A stretch of DNA of 64,000 nt from an uncultured Roseicyclus sp. (GTDB lineage Bacteria > Pseudomonadota > Alphaproteobacteria > Rhodobacterales > Rhodobacteraceae): the NCBI GenBank assembly GCA_947494975.1, contig CANLXA010000003.1, positions 248,001-312,000 of the forward strand, read 5' to 3'. The notes beneath the pieces are model-generated. The model saw only the letters and a list, made by a program, of their open reading frames with translations, had not been told where the DNA came from and did not search any database. How positions within the stretch are numbered: position 1 is the stretch's first letter; the number at the start of each line of letters is the position of its first letter. This document shows positions 61,674 through 64,000 of the stretch, piece after piece. The translations under genes were made by a program, and so were the position numbers.

Positions 61674-63215
61674 ATGAGCGCACTCGACACGGACGTGGCA
61701 GCTGGTGAAGTCCAGGTAAAGGAGGGTGTCGATCAGGATACGGTCGATGCGGTCAAGGACCTCGGCGGCGCGTATAAATACGGCTGGAACACCGACATCG
61801 AGATGGACTACGCGCCCAAGGGTGTGAATGAAGACATCGTGCGCCTGATCTCGGAGAAAAACGGCGAGCCGGAATGGATGCTCGACTGGCGCCTACAGGC
61901 CTTCAAGCGCTGGAAGCAGATGAAGGAGCCGGACTGGGCGATGGTGAATTACCCACCCATCGACTACCAGTCGCAGTATTATTATGCGCGCCCCAAAAGC
62001 ATGGCGGAGAAGCCGAAAAGCCTGGATGATGTCGATCCCAAGCTGCTGGACACCTACAAGAAGCTCGGTATCCCGCTGAAGGAACAGATGATCCTGGCCG
62101 GTGTCGAAGGCGCCGAAGATGCGCCGGCCGAGGGCCGCAAGGTGGCCGTGGACGCGGTGTTTGACAGCGTCTCGGTGGGCACGACGTTTCAGGCCGAGTT
62201 GAAGAAGGCAGGCGTGATCTTCTGCTCGATTTCCGAGGCGATCCAGGACCATCCGGATCTGGTGAAGAAATATCTGGGATCGGTTGTGCCGATCACCGAC
62301 AATTTCTTTGCGACGTTGAACTCGGCGGTCTTTTCCGACGGGTCGTTCGTCTACATCCCGCCGGGTGTGAAATGCCCGATGGAGCTGAGCACGTATTTCC
62401 GGATCAATGCGGAGAATACTGGCCAGTTCGAGCGGACCCTGATCATCGCCGACAAGGGCAGCTTCGTGAGCTACCTGGAAGGCTGCACCGCGCCGATGCG
62501 CGACACCCATCAGCTGCACGCGGCTGTGGTGGAGCTGGTTGCCCATGACGACGCCGAGATCAAGTATTCCACGGTCCAGAACTGGTATCCGGGCGACGAG
62601 AACGGCAAGGGCGGGATCTACAATTTCGTGACCAAGCGTGCCGATTGCCGGGGCGACCGCTCCAAGGTGATGTGGACGCAGGTGGAGACGGGCAGCGCCG
62701 TGACGTGGAAGTATCCAAGCTGCATCCTGCGGGGGGATGACAGCCAGGGCGAGTTCTACTCCATCGCGATTGCCAACAACATGCAGCAGGCCGATACCGG
62801 CACGAAGATGGTGCATCTGGGCAAGCGGACGAAGAGCCGGATCGTGTCGAAGGGCATTTCCGCGGGCCGGGCGCAGAACACCTATCGCGGGCTCGTCTCG
62901 ATGCATCCGAAGGCGAAGGATTCGCGGAACTATACCCAGTGCGACTCGCTTCTGATCGGCGACAAGTGCGGGGCCCATACGGTGCCTTACATCGAGGTGA
63001 AGAATAACTCCTCGCGGGTGGAACATGAGGCGACGACATCGAAGGTGGATGACGACCAGATGTTCTATTGCCAGTCGCGCGGCATGGATGAGGAAGAGGC
63101 GGTCGCACTGATCGTGAACGGCTTTGCCCGCGAGGTGCTGCAGGCCCTGCCGATGGAATTCGCCATGGAAGCGCAGCAATTGGTGGCGATTTCACTGGAA
63201 GGCTCGGTTGGCTGA
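61674..63215 (+). CDS. sufB: Fe-S cluster assembly protein SufB
   Basis: 513 residues. Scaffold subunit of the SufBCD complex on which Fe-S clusters form. Features: G-W-N-T-D-I-E-M-D near the N-terminus, the beta-helix core with [22 protein letters not shown] (conserved Cys) and the C-terminal [13 protein letters not shown] lies 6 nt before this ATG; an ATG one codon earlier is slightly too close. sufC is expected beyond the window edge. Confidence 0.97.
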   Translation: MSALDTDVAAGEVQVKEGVDQDTVDAVKDLGGAYKYGWNTDIEMDYAPKGVNEDIVRLISEKNGEPEWMLDWRLQAFKRWKQMKEPDWAMVNYPPIDYQSQYYYARPKSMAEKPKSLDDVDPKLLDTYKKLGIPLKEQMILAGVEGAEDAPAEGRKVAVDAVFDSVSVGTTFQAELKKAGVIFCSISEAIQDHPDLVKKYLGSVVPITDNFFATLNSAVFSDGSFVYIPPGVKCPMELSTYFRINAENTGQFERTLIIADKGSFVSYLEGCTAPMRDTHQLHAAVVELVAHDDAEIKYSTVQNWYPGDENGKGGIYNFVTKRADCRGDRSKVMWTQVETGSAVTWKYPSCILRGDDSQGEFYSIAIANNMQQADTGTKMVHLGKRTKSRIVSKGISAGRAQNTYRGLVSMHPKAKDSRNYTQCDSLLIGDKCGAHTVPYIEVKNNSSRVEHEATTSKVDDDQMFYCQSRGMDEEEAVALIVNGFAREVLQALPMEFAMEAQQLVAISLEGSVG

Positions 63216-63218
63216 GCG

Positions 63219-63404
63219 ATGGCGCGTAAGCGGATCATTCTGGGTCTTGCGATCCTGGTCATGGGCGCCGGCCTGACGATGGCTGGCGGGTTTTTCGGCA
63301 GCGGCGATACGTCGAACCCGCTTGATCCGACCTATTTCGGAGCGGGCACGGCTGACAGCCCCTATTGCAATCAACCAAGCTGGTATTTTTGGCCCCGCTG
63401 CTAG
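63219..63404 (+). CDS. Small membrane-anchored hypothetical protein
   Basis: 61 residues with one N-terminal hydrophobic helix (I-L-G-L-A-I-L-V-M-G-A-G-L-T-M-A) acting as anchor or signal, and a short Gly/Pro/aromatic tail with two Cys. It starts 3 nt after the sufB stop. No family recognised. The placement inside a suf operon is common for roseobacter small proteins of unknown role. Confidence 0.6.
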   Translation: MARKRIILGLAILVMGAGLTMAGGFFGSGDTSNPLDPTYFGAGTADSPYCNQPSWYFWPRC

Positions 63405-63432
63405 GAGGCGGCATGGCGCCGGAGGTGTGAGG

Positions 63433-63627
63433 ATGGATTGGAAATTCTGGTTGAGCGGATCGGAACCGCGCCCGCGCTACGCCTTGTTGGTGGCCCTTGG
63501 TGTGATGCTGCTGATGGCGCTGACCTACAGCGTGTGGCAGCCCGGCGGGCCGGTTCTGGCGGCGTTTGCGGCGATCGTGGCCGTCATCATTGCCCATATA
63601 TCCGCCAAGCTGATCATGCGGAGGTAG
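63433..63627 (+). CDS. Small two-helix membrane protein
   Basis: 64 residues: M-D-W-K-F-W-L-S-G then two hydrophobic helices (about 18-33 and 40-60) and a basic end K-L-I-M-R-R. A GTGAGG-type ribosome site precedes the ATG. It lies between the previous small gene and the YbjQ gene in the same direction. No function assigned. Confidence 0.6.
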   Translation: MDWKFWLSGSEPRPRYALLVALGVMLLMALTYSVWQPGGPVLAAFAAIVAVIIAHISAKLIMRR

Positions 63628-63631
63628 TGCC

Positions 63632-63943
63632 ATGATCACCACAACCACACCGTCGATCGAAGGCCGGCGCATCACCACCTACCACGGCATCGTGGTGGGG
63701 GAGGCGATCCTGGGAGCCAATGTGTTCCGGGACCTGTTCGCGTCGATCACGGATATCGTCGGCGGCCGGTCGGGGGCCTATGAGGAAGAGCTTGGAAAGG
63801 CACGCAAGACGGCGCTGGATGAGATGGAAGACCGGGCCGCGGCGATGGGGGCCAGCGCGGTTGTGGGCGTGGATCTCGACTATGAGGTCATCAACAACAT
63901 GCTGATGGTCTCGGCCTCGGGCACCGCGGTGAGTTTGGAATAG
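63632..63943 (+). CDS. YbjQ-family (UPF0145) protein
   Basis: 103 residues, the normal family length. The pattern [36 protein letters not shown] and A[16 protein letters not shown] is the UPF0145 signature, a pentameric fold suggested to bind metals. It starts 4 nt after the small membrane protein gene. A role in metal handling beside Fe-S assembly is plausible but unproven. Confidence 0.9.
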   Translation: MITTTTPSIEGRRITTYHGIVVGEAILGANVFRDLFASITDIVGGRSGAYEEELGKARKTALDEMEDRAAAMGASAVVGVDLDYEVINNMLMVSASGTAVSLE

Positions 63944-64000
63944 ATGGCCATGGATGACGCAAAGGTCCCGGCGCCCTATGCGCCTGATCCGACAGGGTTT
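63944..64000 (+). CDS. Start of an unidentified gene, 3' truncated by window edge
   Basis: An ATG directly after the YbjQ stop (TAG-ATG), with a second ATG two codons later, opens a frame that stays open to the window end (M-A-M-D-D-A-K-V-P-A-P-Y-A-P). Nineteen codons are too few to name it. It continues the same operon. Confidence 0.45.
   Translation, partial: MAMDDAKVPAPYAPDPTGF

Overview
The window is a GC-rich alphaproteobacterial chromosome segment, roughly 64% GC by eye. Gene families and order point to the Rhodobacteraceae, Roseobacter group. Pointers are a DMSP demethylase gene (dmdA) followed by acuI, the ornithine-lipid pair olsB-olsA, chpT of the CckA-ChpT-CtrA relay, a circularly permuted two-piece tmRNA with tag ANDNRAPAMALAA, an IscR with a single cysteine, and many DUF families common in roseobacters. 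No phage, transposase, CRISPR array or tRNA was found. It reads as ordinary core chromosome with small accessory patches.

Layout. 1-5.7 kb: envelope cluster bamA(partial)-skp-fabZ-lpxA-lpxI-lpxB. 5.6-12.6 kb: YbaK-type deacylase, glnE, a GlxA/AraC regulator, class II DAHP synthase, a PAS protein. 12.8-17.5 kb: yicC, gmk, gamma-carbonic anhydrase, then chpT divergent from a DUF3553 gene, a CtrA-type box, and olsBA. 17.5-25.6 kb: thiE-like, trmJ-like, ctaA, an M32 carboxypeptidase, acyl-CoA genes, speD, and rplM-rpsI behind a leader with a terminator-like hairpin. 25.6-31 kb: an internally duplicated secreted protein and a polyamine-type ABC transporter (two permeases plus ATPase, no binding protein). 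31-41 kb: tusA/ccdA, a hydrolase-P450 pair, a fumC operon ending in a ribbon-helix-helix gene, a Tat-exported haloalkane dehalogenase with SRPBCC partner and divergent LysR regulator, a methyltransferase and sspB.

41-46 kb is the most unusual part. It holds ssrA (tmRNA) behind a GntR regulator, a phosphatase-like gene flanked by two GTATA-N4-TATA(C/T) sites, and an unrecognised structured small RNA of about 195 nt with its own promoter and terminator. These are followed by an orphan polyamine-type binding protein and a FadR-type regulator with a perfect dyad operator beside its start. 46-59 kb: DUF2182-DUF1326-DinB cluster with a Met-rich repeat, dmdA-acuI, an Lrp regulator, and two unrelated NADP isocitrate dehydrogenases in tandem, then a chemotaxis receptor. 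59-64 kb: a hydrolase and the start of a suf operon (iscR, cysteine desulfurase, sufB, small membrane proteins, YbjQ), running off the right edge.

How they work together: the left end builds and assembles the outer membrane; olsBA adds phosphate-free membrane lipid and may sit under CtrA control; dmdA-acuI handle DMSP carbon and sulfur and detoxify acrylyl-CoA; tmRNA and SspB together deliver stalled-ribosome products to ClpXP; the right end assembles Fe-S clusters under IscR. Starts were refined by eye using Shine-Dalgarno spacing and overlaps; family assignments rest on motif recognition, not on database searches.
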